From: Phytophthora quininea
Taxonomy: Eukaryota > Oomycota > Peronosporomycetes > Peronosporales > Peronosporaceae
DNA: 64,000 bases
Direction of reading: 5' to 3'
NCBI GenBank assembly: GCA_011947345.1
Contig: JAAVTG010000531.1
Coordinates: 496,001-560,000 of the forward strand
In this document: piece by piece, positions 1 to 12,079 of the stretch
Numbering within the stretch: position 1 is the stretch's first letter
Layout of the letters: each line of letters starts with the position of its first letter
Position numbers and translations under genes: made by a program
Notes under the pieces: generated by a model
What the model saw: only the letters and a program-made list of their open reading frames with translations
Told to the model about the DNA's origin: nothing
The model's database searches: none

Positions 1-1833
1 TTGCAGCTTCGCTAGCTTCCCAGACTTTGGTAACAAGCTTCTCATTGAGCTGAGAAAGCGATGCCGCCGTTTGCTGAGCCGAACAAGCACACAGTCAGGC
101 AAACAATCATTTGCTTTTTGCTGCAGAAAGCAACAACAAACCTCCGAGTCTCGTAATCGCTCTTTGCACTCGGCAAAATTACTCGATTCACGTTGAAATT
201 GTGTTTCGAGTAACTCGTTCCTTTCAACTGCACTTTGAAGCTCTTGGCGGACTGATGTCAGTTCTGTTTCCACCTCTTCCACGACACGGTTGTGGTCATT
301 CTCGGCCTCTCTCATTTCTGCGCAGTACCGACCATGGTGAGCTACTCAGTCAAATAACTATTTACCGAACAGCATTACCATTTTTCGTTCGCGTACGATG
401 TGCCTCAGAAATCTGCAGTTGGGATTGGAGGTCGTCAACTTTTTCGGAGAGTGTCTTCGTGAGCTCTTGGAAGTGTAGCAGCTCGGCTTGGGTAGCCTTC
501 TTGCGTTCTTCGGACTTCACCAATTGCAACTTCATCTCTTCACGGTCACAACGCAGGGCATCATACGCAGCGCGTGCCGACTCCTTCGTTTGTCCCAACT
601 CGTATGAAAATTTCTTTTCGCTCGAAACTAGCTCTGCCTCCCGCTTCCGAGCAAGCAGATTAGCATCCGACAGTTGCTGCTTCAGTGTTTCGCGCTCTTC
701 TTCTAATCGGCCAATTTTGTCTTGTAATGCCTTGAGAGCAGACAGCATCGCCCGACTGCCTTGTGCACTGCCAGTAGTGGACGATTGAAAAGGAACACTT
801 GATCCAGCTGCCAACCCTGCCAGCATCTTGGATGGCGGCGGCGGAACGCCGTAAAGCTTTTATTCCGGCTGGATCGCTCACTTCTCGTCGACAAAGAACT
901 GTCAGCAGCATCTAAAAGCTTGTCGACTGGGTGATCTTGCTGTTTTCCATCCATGTCATTGTCTTGGATTCTGATCGTCTTACCTAGCAACAGAGCAGCA
1001 GATATGTACGAGGAAGCAGTTCGCGGCGGTTGGAACAACGGGTTCCTAGACTTCCCACTTGCAAATTCTGCCAGACGAGTCTGACCTGCTGGTTCGTGAG
1101 CTCTTTGGACCGCAGTTGCTGCTGTTAAATACTCTCTCAAAGCCGTCGTTGATGAGATATTGGGGATTTTGAACGCTGCGGGATTATTGTCGTTGTCATC
1201 GTGCTGTGCCAATTTCTTCAACGTCGCCTTTAGGTCATCCATTTCCTTTCCGGGTGTTGCTGGCGAGTGGAGAGACTGCTTCGAGTCACCGAGAGATTTG
1301 GCGGTAAACTTTGATCGAGAACACTGTGCTTCTTTCTCCGGTTTTGGCGTCTGTCGATTGCCAGGTTTCTTGATAACATCTTCGAGTGATACATCACTGC
1401 CGTCACTTGATCCATCGCTGTCTTCACTGCCTGAAGAATCGATTTCTTCGCTGTCACTGTCACTTTCACCGCTGGATAAATCCTCATGGTTGTTACTTTT
1501 CTTGTTCAAAGTCCGGCGACGAGATGGGGACGATCTCTGATTGCTTCTGTCTGATCGACTTTTCTGTGGTCTTCGAGCTCGCCCAATACTGCGGTTGGAA
1601 GGTGATCCCAAGTTTCTTCGTACACCCTGCACTGGGATTTCCTTCCTTCTGATAGCAGTCGTTCGTCTGGAGCTACTACGTTGTGACTTCTCATCCCACG
1701 CCGAGGACCTCACCTTTCGAGGAGAAACGATAATTCGACTGTGCGAGGAGATCTCAATCACCTGCTCCTCACCTGAAAAGCAGGACTCGATGTCGCTCCC
1801 GTCTTCTGACTCGTACACGCCGCTGGAATCCAT
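1..1833 (-). CDS. CEP57-like centrosomal coiled-coil protein (3' end outside window)
   Basis: The first ATG is at 1833. Residues 1-170 are Ser/Arg/Asp-rich and disordered. The segment encoded from about 760 down contains ALKALQDKIGRLEEE, which resembles the start of the CEP57/PPC89 centrosome-localisation coiled coil (ALKNLQDKIRRLELE in human CEP57). It is followed by a long heptad-rich coiled coil. Introns with GT-AG ends are read at 318-378 and about 74-141, and the coding sequence continues past base 1. The frame changes at the TTTT run 858-861 (minus-strand AAAA); one more A would join the N-terminal half to KLYGVPPPPSKMLAG. Known for the family: CEP57 binds microtubules and anchors centrosomal components. 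The family call rests on one motif plus coiled-coil architecture and is an inference; a generic coiled-coil protein is the alternative. Confidence 0.6.
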
Positions 1834-2056
1834 TCCTGTAGACGGCTTCTACTAGGAAAATAACGCCCAGGAGTTTCCACAAAACAAATCAGCAACCGTC
1901 GTCGATCAAAAGTGCAATTTCATTCCTGCAAAATGCGACCCGGTTCCGGTCCAGCAGTTAAAGTCTGGCTGCCGCGGCGCCTACCAACAATCCACAAGGC
2001 CACATCGATTTGCGTGAATGGACTACGCAGCAGCGGGCGAAACATGCAACTCATGG

Positions 2057-3830
<1,774 letters not shown>

Positions 3831-4236
3831 CACCTGCAGAGCGTCCTAGCAAAGGTGGCTCGAGTTGTGTCAACTGCGACGACAGCAAGGGGCCACAAAG
3901 ATAAGCACATCAACTTTGTGCGAACTTAGCGGAGCTTGAGCGAACTTAGTAAGACTCCTGCTAATCTGTGCACGTACCCGAACTGCGGCGGAGCAGGCGG
4001 CGTGCACAGCAGCCCAACATGCGCGTGCTGACGGCCAATGCGCGGGGCAAACAGGAAATGCGACACTAAAACGCCACCTGCAAGATGATGAGTGATTGGC
4101 GCCATTTCATATCTATTGCGCACCTAACGACTGGCTCTCGTTGAAGTTGCCTTCAACACTAACAAGTCTCATGAAAAAAACTGCGTGTGATTTACATTAG
4201 GTAAATTGAACGGCACACCGAGCTAGTCTACCCTGT
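3831..4236. other. intergenic stretch, no gene seen
   Basis: About 400 bases lie between the start of the fumarate-reductase gene and the stop of the Ca2+ ATPase, both on the minus strand. Short open frames exist but show no recognisable motif or coding bias. It probably holds the reductase promoter and the ATPase 3' region. Confidence 0.4.
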
Positions 4237-7200
4237 TTAGCTCTTGATGAGCGGCTTACTGGTCTGCAGCCCTCTCTGGAAGGCCTTGATGACGCGGATC
4301 TGCGCGCGGATGCGGGCGAAGCCGCGCACCCAGAGCTCCTGGCCGCGGCCCGACGTCACCTGCCGGACTGTGTCTGGGTCCACCTCGCGGCAGATGGCCA
4401 TCCAGTTGGGCGCGTTCTTGACCGAGATGGAGCGCAGCACGAGGCCCAGCGGCATCGAGACGAAGCCCATGCCAATGCAGGCCAACCACTGGCCGACGTC
4501 GAGCGGCTTGCACTTGAACCAGTCACCCGTGTGCTGCACCATCACGTACTGCATAGCCACCTGCAGCACGCACACGTACAGGAAGACGCGGTTCTTGGTG
4601 ATGCCCGTGAAGATGTTGATCTCGTCGTGGATCTTGCGGCAGTTGAGCTCGTTGAAGAGCTGCGCCCACACGAACGTGTTGAACACGATGGTCATGTGCA
4701 CGGTCGGGTCGTCCTCCACGTCCTCCGACAAGTCGGTGAAGCGGCCGGACGGAATGTCGAACCACTTCTCGCCTGTGAACACGATCGCCAGCAGCAGAAT
4801 GAGCTGGTAGATCGACTGGCCGATGATGTGCTTGGTCATTTTCTTCGAGATCAGCGGCTGCGTCTTCGGGTACGGCTTGCGCTCCAGCAGAGCCGGGGTC
4901 GGCTCCTCGGTCGCAAGAGCGAGCGAGGCGAACGAGTCCATGATCAGGTTCACCCACAGCATCTGCACGGCGGACAGAGGAGACTGCTCCAGGACCACAG
5001 CACCGATGAAGGCCAGCGAAATAGCGACGACGTTCACCGTGAGCTGGAACTGCAGGAACTTGGCGATCGAGTCGTACACGTTACGGCCCCACTTGATAGC
5101 GTTGACGATCGAGTTGAAGTTGTCGTCCATGAGGATAATGTCCGAAGCGTCCTTGGCCACAGCCGTGCCGCTGATACCCATGGCGAAACCAACGTTGGCC
5201 TTCTTTAGGGCAGGCGCGTCGTTGGTGCCGTCGCCAGTCACAGCCACGACCTGCGGGCCGTGCGGAATCACGTTACTCTGCATCAGTCCCGACACCAGCG
5301 TGTACTTGTCCTTCGGCGACGAACGAGCCAGCACACGAAGCATGGGCCAGATCTTGTCGAACTCGTCCTGGATAATGTTGCCTTGCGGGTCGAGCACGCG
5401 CTTGCGGAACGCTTGGCCTTCCATCACAAGCGAGCCATCGCCAGGGTTAGTGATGCCGCACTTGGCTGCGATCGAACGAGCAGTAGTGATGTTGTCACCC
5501 GTCACCATGCGCACGGTAATACCGGCGCGGTTGCACTGCTGGATGGCGTTGGGCACCTCGGGGCGCACAGGGTCTTCAATGCCGACGATAGCGACGCACG
5601 TCAGGTCCTTCTCCACATCGTCGTCCAGCCACTTGACAGTGTCCTCAGCCGGAATGTCCAGGTCGCGGTAGGCAAGGCACAACGTACGGTAAGCCTGCGA
5701 CGCGTACTTCTCAATCACTTCGTTGCCAATCTTCGTCTTGCGAGCAGCATCAAGACCCTGAACCGAGCCGTCAACGCCCTGGATGTCCTTGCAAAGACCA
5801 AGAACCACCTCGGTGGCGCCCTTCGTGTACACACGGCAAGTCGTCGCGCTGCGACGCACCACCACAGACATGCGCTTCTTGGCGCTGTTGAAGGTGAGCA
5901 TGTGGACAATCTCGTTGTTCTTGCGGATCTCCGGGTACTCGACGCCGCCATCACGAATGAACTGGAGCAGAGCACACTCCGTCTTGTTACCGGTGTGTTC
6001 GGGAAGACCGTTCGCCACCTTGGGGGCAGAATCTCGGCCGTCGAGTTCACAGCAATGCCGTAGCAGAGAGCCTCCTTGGTAGCAGGCGAGAGCGCGCCAA
6101 CACCTTCCGTGGCGGAGGAGAACTCCTGGCCGCCGATCCACAGCTGCATGACTGTCATTCGATTGGTCGTCAGCGTGCCCGTCTTGTCGGAGCAGACAGT
6201 GGTGGCGCTGCCCATGGTCTCACAAGCGTCCAGGTGACGCACCAAGTTGTTGTCCACCAGCATCTTCTTGACCGAGTAGGCAAGCGCGATGGTCACGGCC
6301 AGCGGCAGACCCTCGGGAATGGCCACCACCAGCACGGTAATAGCAATGATGAAGAAGTTGAGGTAGTCGCTGACGTAACCGCTCTTCCAGGGCTTGTTTT
6401 CGTTGCCGAACGTGTCGATCGAGAACCGAATCGACATGATGACGAACACCAGCAGGGCGACGATCGTGCCTAGCTTGCCGATCAGAACAGTCAGGTTGTA
6501 CAATTTGCCCTCGAGAGGCGACTGGCTCTCCTCCTCCTCGTTCTTGGCAGCTTCGGGCTCGGTCGAGACCTCCTTGGGGGTCTCGATCTCCACGTACACT
6601 TGGTCGTCGGCCTCTCCGGCCTTCTTGGCAGCCTCGCTTCCTCCGGCGGCGGCTGCGCCAGGGCGGTTGCCGTTGATCAGGCTCTTGATGATACCAGCCT
6701 GCGAGTTCTCACCCACACACACCACCAGCATCTTGCCCAGCCCCTCCATGACTTTGGTGCCGGAGAGCAGGAACGGGTTCTCAGCGTTCTTAGTAAGCAG
6801 GTCGGACTCGCCCGTCATGGCGCTCTCGTCCATCTTGATCTCCTTCTCGTCGAAGACGATGCCGTCGGCCGGGATGATGTCGCCCAGGTCGACGCGCACA
6901 ATGTCGCCGACCAGCAGGTTCCACTTGCTCACTTCGGCGGGGACGCCGTTGCGGATGACCTTGATCTTTTCGTCTTCCTTGACAGCGTTAAGCGCGCGGA
7001 ACTGCGCCTCCTTCTGGTAGTCGTTGACGGCCGTCACGATGGTCACGACGACCACGGCAAGGATGATACAGGCGCCTTCCACCCAGCCGGTCTCCTTGTG
7101 GTCGCCCACCGTGGACGACAGGATGATGGAGATGAACCCAGAGATGGTCAGCACGATGATCGTGATGTCTTGGTAGGCGTCCCACATAAGCTCCAGGAAG

Positions 7201-7421
7201 CTCTTGGACTTGGGCGGCGACACGTAGTTCTTGCCGAAGGCCTCCTCGCGCTGCTGCAGGTCGGCGGCGTTGTTGGAGTCGAGCCCCTGGCGCGGGTCCA
7301 CGCCCAGCGCGGCGGCGATGCCCTCCAGGCCGCCCATGTTGGCGAGCGTCTCGGGCTGCTTCTCGTGAGGCGTCTCCACGAGGCGGATGAGGTCGCCCGT
7401 GACCAGCTTGAACGACGCCAT
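4237..7421 (-). CDS. plasma-membrane-type Ca2+-transporting P-type ATPase (PMCA, type IIB)
   Basis: A single large coding region of about 1,060 residues. I chose the ATG at 7421 (MASFKLVTGD) because the frame upstream has only a TTG. Visible P2B landmarks are the TGES actuator motif (SAMTGESDLL), the VVAIPEGLPLAV ion-site helix, the DKTGTLT phosphorylation motif, the MVTGDN hinge region and the GDGTNDAPALKKA hinge. The C-terminus contains GQELWVRGFARIRAQIRV, very close to the calmodulin-binding domain of animal PMCAs (GQILWFRGLNRIQTQIRV). The frame breaks in the GGGGG run 6022-6026 (minus-strand CCCCC), just after NSTAEILPP; one added C restores collinearity with the nucleotide-binding domain. 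Such pumps export cytosolic Ca2+ using ATP and are activated by Ca2+/calmodulin. Regulation through the C-terminal tail is inferred from the motif. Confidence 0.93.
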
Positions 7422-8955
7422 CGACCTTGCTCTGTGTGTTTTCTCTCTCTCAGCTGGCAACGACTTGGCAAATGAACTCCAGATCAGAACGCGACGAGGG
7501 CAGAGGCACCGAGAGCTGTTTTTAGCAGGTGCTGCCGCAGTGTTGATTCGCCTGCAAGTTCCGAAATGAAGGTACGAAATCGACTAAGCGAGCTGACGTG
7601 CGGTTGCCCCAGGGCGTTGTAGGCGTAGGGCAACGTTCAGCGCGCGCAGGGGACGCGACGGGAAGATGGGCGGGACTCGGGCAGGTCTGGGCCAGCAGCA
7701 GAACTTGACAGGCGATGAGAAGAGAACGCCCACGATTCTTGGGCCGCCGGGATATCAAGCGGGCGTTCTGGTCGGTGTTGGTCCCTCAGCGTCTGGGTCG
7801 AGCGGGGGCTTGCTTTTCCACGCTGATTTGGTCGACAACAAGAATCGTGGTGAACCCTCTGCAAAGCGATCGGTCTGTTCGGATAGTGTTAAGCGAGGGT
7901 ATCGAGAGCCGGAAGGAGGTCTGACTAATGTTAATTAAACAGTGACAAGTGGATTTTGCGTGGTCGCGTGTCACAGATATGTTTGTAGAGGTTTGTGGCA
8001 AGAAGTACATACTTTCTTATTTTGTCGGGGGCCGCTGCTGGAATTTACTCGTCCATGGATCGTCGTGACGGTTCACTGCACTGCTATTCCAGCGCCTCGT
8101 TAGTGGCGGCTAGTGTCGTCCTCCAAGTGGCGGCGCCAGACCGATCTAATTGTGCGGCGATCGTGGTATGATGTGTGATGTGTCATGGTAAGGTATGTAC
8201 CCACTGGCTCATCTGCCCCCAATTCGAGTAAAGCGCGGGAAATCGACGCGATGACAACCAGTGGGCTCCGCTATTTCGCGCCCTCGGCTCGCTTCGCGCT
8301 CCGCTGCTGCTAGGCTACCGGTATTATAACAACAGCAGCGCTCTTGAGTCTCACGACGCTACCCGCAGTGCAGCTACCGAAGAACTATTCTTGTCGGGGA
8401 CAAGCACATGTTGCTGTGAGTTGGAGGCGTTTTCTGCAAAGCAGCTCACATTCGTCGACGAGTGGCAAGCTTGTGATTCATGCCAGCAAGAGGCTCGGAT
8501 TGGCGGTCTCATCGCGCAGCAGTCCGCGGTGCAAGGCTATAGCCCGGTCCGGCTAGCCCTCAGACTTGGCCCGCATAAAATCCAGCGACTAGCGACCAGA
8601 ATGACCGCCAGTCATTGTCTGGGCCTTCACGACCCCAGCACAACACAAATCAGCGAGCGCGTCCAGCATTGCAAACGTACGCGCGGACAATGGAAGGAAC
8701 GCAGCGCTGGAGCAGTGTTACAGTGCTGTAGAAGACAGCCAACAGAAAGCCATCGTCGAATCCCTGGGGCAGCACCGACAATCGGTGGTAAGGCGCGGCC
8801 ATCGAGGTCATCTCGGTGTCGCCAACATACACACAGGAATCGCACATCCTTAGCTGAAGGTACAGTACCGGTAGTCGGCGAGCCGGTCTCGCAGTTTCCA
8901 GCCAGGCAAGCAGCCCTCGGCGGTAGATTCGTGGCATGTTTGTGAGCAAAGATCG
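7422..8955. other. long intergenic region between Ca2+ ATPase and hAT element
   Basis: About 1.5 kb without a gene I can support. Near 7554-7573 on the minus strand there is an initiator-like TTCATTTCGG that could serve the ATPase. Open frames of 110-185 codons on both strands at 8391-9037 overlap each other and match no family I recognise, so I did not call them. Confidence 0.35.
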
Positions 8956-8963
8956 CAAATTGG
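8956..8963. repeat. 8-bp target site duplication (left), CAAATTGG
   Basis: CAAATTGG immediately precedes the left terminal inverted repeat and is repeated exactly at 10398-10405, just after the right one. Eight-base target duplications are the rule for hAT transposons. Confidence 0.85.
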
Positions 8964-8986
8964 CAGGCATGCTCAAACGGGGCATT
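8964..8986 (+). repeat. left terminal inverted repeat of hAT element
   Basis: 23 bp beginning CAGGCATGCTCAAACGGG. It pairs with 10375-10397 at 21 of 23 positions. The CAG start is typical of hAT ends. Confidence 0.85.
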
Positions 8987-9161
8987 TTGAAAGTCGATGG
9001 GATTTGATGTAAAATGGGCAGAGTTGGGAAACTTCAAAGGGGCATTGCACAGGAAATGTATTGAATTGCCAGAAAACCCTAAAAGGGCACTAGCTTACGC
9101 ATGGAAATGTACGTGAGGTTAGCCTACGTACGCTCTGTTGGATCAGAAACTCACTGTTGTG

Positions 9162-10150
9162 CTATAACCTTCTTGCTTGACTCCAATCTGTCTGCCAGCT
9201 CCATGACTTCGAAGTATTGACGCGCTTGCAGTTCTTCTGTGGACCAGCTACACCGTTTAGCGTACTGAAATCCCCTTCCACAGTATGGGTTCCTGGAGCA
9301 ATACTTGCGAGACCAACAGCAAATTCGATGAGCGCTCCAAATTCACCACAAGGTTCGACTTTAGCCCACGCGTCTTCAAGCGACAGATCACCTTGATCCT
9401 TCACCTTTATGCAAACATCACGCTTTAGCTTGTATTCGTGGATCAGGTTCTTGCGCTGGCTCCAGATCTCCTCGGTTGCCGATTCACCTAGGTATTCTTG
9501 CAATTTTGCTGAATGAGCGATCAGCAGACGACGGAACGCTCCATCCGTACACTTCACGATGTCAATCGACCTCGTTGGAGGCGCATCGCGGGCTTCTGCT
9601 GCAATATCGAGCTTGATATCGGTAATTCCGTCGATCATCACGGTCTGAGCTGTAGTAACAGCTTCCACCAAGTCTTGCTGACTCGTTGATTGCTGGGATT
9701 CAGTCGGTTCATTTACTTCATTGAGTTGTGGTATGTCTTCATCCTCGTGGAAACTCGGGGTATCTTCGTCTACCATGTCCGCCAGATGCGCTGAAACTTC
9801 CAAAGCCTCTTCGCCATCTTGATGCTCGTGGATGTTTGGTTGGTCCAGAGCCATGCCAGCGAAACCCACTTCAGCTCCTTGACGGCATGTATGAACATTG
9901 TGGTGTCCCGTGGCAATCTTGTCGAAAAGGTCTCTTGAGTGAAGGCAGCATCACGGTTAATGCTCAGAGACCTTTGGTGAATCGACAGTTGGCTCACCTT
10001 CGTCATTTCGCTTTCAAATTTCAACGCCAGTGATAAGTGGAGTTCATTCAGAGCAGCGTATTGTTCGCGCATAGTAACCGTTTTATACTGCAGCTTGCGA
10101 AAGCAGGCGCGGATCTTCTCGGTCAACTTGCAGACCACAAATAGGCACAA
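9162..10150 (-). pseudogene. hAT transposase remnant inside the element
   Basis: Two overlapping minus-strand frames (10150-9870 and 9869-9162) join if one base is added near 9867-9869, in or next to a GGG run. The encoded stretch has helical, acidic middle sequence and then AVGLASIAPGTHTVEGDFS, which resembles the hAT C-terminal dimerisation region where a Glu/Asp-Phe-Ser motif follows a GLASI-type helix. The N-terminal BED finger and most of the catalytic core are absent. It is therefore a truncated remnant; the hAT assignment is supported mainly by the ends and the 8-bp duplication. Confidence 0.55.
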
Positions 10151-10374
10151 CCATCATGCGTCACTCGATTTCGTGTTAGCCTTTTCGTCTTGGAGAATCC
10201 CAAGACGAACGTAGTTCTTCAACAGAAAGTGGCATGCATCGTGTATCAACTCCCAACGTGTCGGTATGTAGGTAACAGCAAATGTTGGCTGGAGAACTCC
10301 TTCAACAGCCTAGAATCCGAGCGGCAAAATGGGCACTCCTGGAGAGTTTCAAAAGGGTTTTTGGCTTTTTACAT

Positions 10375-10397
10375 AATGCCCCGATAGAGCATGCCTG
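10375..10397 (-). repeat. right terminal inverted repeat of hAT element
   Basis: On the minus strand it reads CAGGCATGCTCTATCGGG and on, matching the left end except at two bases. The duplicated target CAAATTGG follows directly at 10398-10405. Confidence 0.85.
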
Positions 10398-10729
10398 CAA
10401 ATTGGGACCAGTCATGAAAATCGATTAATGCGCATTTTATGTCCACTACAGCAACTTTTGCGCTGCACCACGCCGACCACATGTGCATTGCATGACGCGC
10501 TGGGCCGGCGCCGCTGGCAGCTCCACCCTCCGTATTCGTTGTCGCGACGACGGCAGCGGCTATCCTATCCTGCGGAAGGTGCAGAATCCCAGCCTGGAAA
10601 ACTCGCAGAGCGGAACTCTGTAAAAAATTGCGGTGATCAGAGGCGGATCAAACTGCGAACACGCCGAAGATAGGAAATCGGCGAGTCGTGAGCTCTCGTT
10701 GCAGCGCGTCACGAAAGTCGCGCGCATGA

Positions 10730-10948
10730 ATGAGGCAAACTATACAGATCCTGTTCATCGCCGCCGGTTCTAACGCGCCGCATGGTGAGTTTTTATTAAG
10801 ATTTGCACCTTAATTGAGTTTATTGATCGCAGGGCCGATGGACGTGGCTGCTGCCTTCACTGCATTCATGCAACAGTCAAACACAGAACTGTACGAGACT
10901 ATAACAGCCGCTAGAGATTCCCTTGCAGCAATGCGTTCGATGCCGTGA
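10730..10948 (+). CDS. possible small spliced gene, 56 residues, unknown
   Basis: An ATG at 10730 opens a frame that reads to 10784 and meets a consensus donor GTGAGT. A 48-nt intron ends in GATCGCAG at 10832, and the frame continues to a TGA at 10946-10948. The joined product (MRQTIQILFIAAGSNAPH, then a helical AAAFTAFMQQSNTELYET segment) shows no family I recognise. Intron size and borders match other genes in this window, which is the main argument for it. It could also be a relic of a longer gene, since flanking sequence is not coding. Confidence 0.3.
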
Positions 10949-12079
10949 TAACTGCTGTCGCGATTAAAAATTGATCGATGGTCGATGCTCTTTGCCCGGT
11001 GCCACTGCGCTCGGAGATTCGCAGCATGCGCCCAGCGAGTTCAATGCACATGTTTTCGCTGTCCTGTTCGGACTGAATCCCTCGTCGGAATGCTTCAACC
11101 TGAGAGCTCGTCGAGGAGATAGGCCTTCGACAATAGCATGCCTTGAAAAATGAGCAAATAACATTTTGATTAAAAGCAAACTATGCGTTGCTCGATTTAA
11201 TCGACATTGTCAAAGTGCAACTCATCAGCGACGATCGGATAGCTACCGCGAATCTCTGATTCGAGTGCTTGCGGTGCCTTGCAATTACCAACATGCGACG
11301 ATTGAAAAGTATCTTTCTCACTTTCGCCATCAATCGATGTGTATGCGTTTGGAGCAGTCTCCGCGCCAACCGTTGCTATGCGACGGTTACACGTTGAAGT
11401 GGCAAAGCGTACATAGAACGGATCCCAGTGGATTAAAAATCGATTAAAGTCGTCTGCAGTTTGGATCACGCCCTTTCAAAGGCTCTGCTTTCGTCGTTAA
11501 ACGCTGAGCCCAGCTCGCTGTAGCGTGCTCTCTCTACTTCGGCAGCAGCTCTGGAGATCACTGTCGTCGGTTGCAGGCAGCACTGCCTCAGTGAGCCGGA
11601 CTGCAGCGAGAGCTTCACGTGCGGTAAGCATCCCATTACACGCACGTTGATTTGAGATTCTCGTGGCTGTCGACTTCCCGCATGCGACTGTCCTCTTCAG
11701 CGCTGCTTATCGCGGACGACAAGGGGAATCTTGAAGTAGAATCTCGATTAAACAAACATTAAACGTGTGTTGCAGAATTGACGCAAGGCATTGCAGATTT
11801 GACGCTCCATCGTGCTCTATGCGTTGAACTGTGATCGTTGAATGCGGTGTCCGCGCTCCAGATTCCGCTGGTAGCGCCTGCATACCCTCAGGAAGGCGAT
11901 CCCATCGCTAGGAATCGCGCATTTGACACAGGTTTACGCGGAGGTCGCAGTGCAATTGTTGTACAGTACATCGACAACCCTTTGGTGGCTCTCAACCAAG
12001 TTCTCTTACTTCACCAGCGCAACTCTTCTCGAGCTTCAGTTTCCGAATTGACCGTCCAAGCTCACTCCCGATCGGCATC
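10949..12079. other. intergenic region upstream of phosphate transporter
   Basis: About 1.1 kb with no supported gene. It has several GATTAAA/TTTAATC-rich patches (around 10950-10970, 11160-11210, 11430-11450, 11745-11765), partly inverted with respect to each other. They may be remains of a small inverted-repeat element, but I could not define ends or a target duplication. Confidence 0.3.

Larger units (their letters stand above)
8964..10397 (-). mobile_element. hAT-superfamily DNA transposon, 1,434 bp, decayed
   Basis: The ends are 23-bp terminal inverted repeats, 8964-8986 and 10375-10397. Both start CAGGCATGCTC and end CGGGGCATT, and they differ at two central bases. The element is flanked by an exact 8-bp duplication CAAATTGG. 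Internal minus-strand sequence (9162-10150) resembles the C-terminal part of a hAT transposase. Subterminal stretches at both ends share AAAATGGGCA and a TTTCAAAAGGG-like motif. At 1.4 kb it is far shorter than autonomous hATs (usually 2.5-5 kb), so it is probably an internally deleted, non-autonomous copy. The intact duplication suggests insertion was not ancient. Confidence 0.85.

Noticed and set aside
8391..9037. Gene in the open frames on both strands next to the hAT element
   Set aside because: The frames overlap antisense to each other, extend into the element end, and contain no recognisable domain.
11160..11460. A MITE bounded by TTTAATCGA-type inverted patches
   Set aside because: The patches match only loosely and I could not find matching ends with a target duplication.
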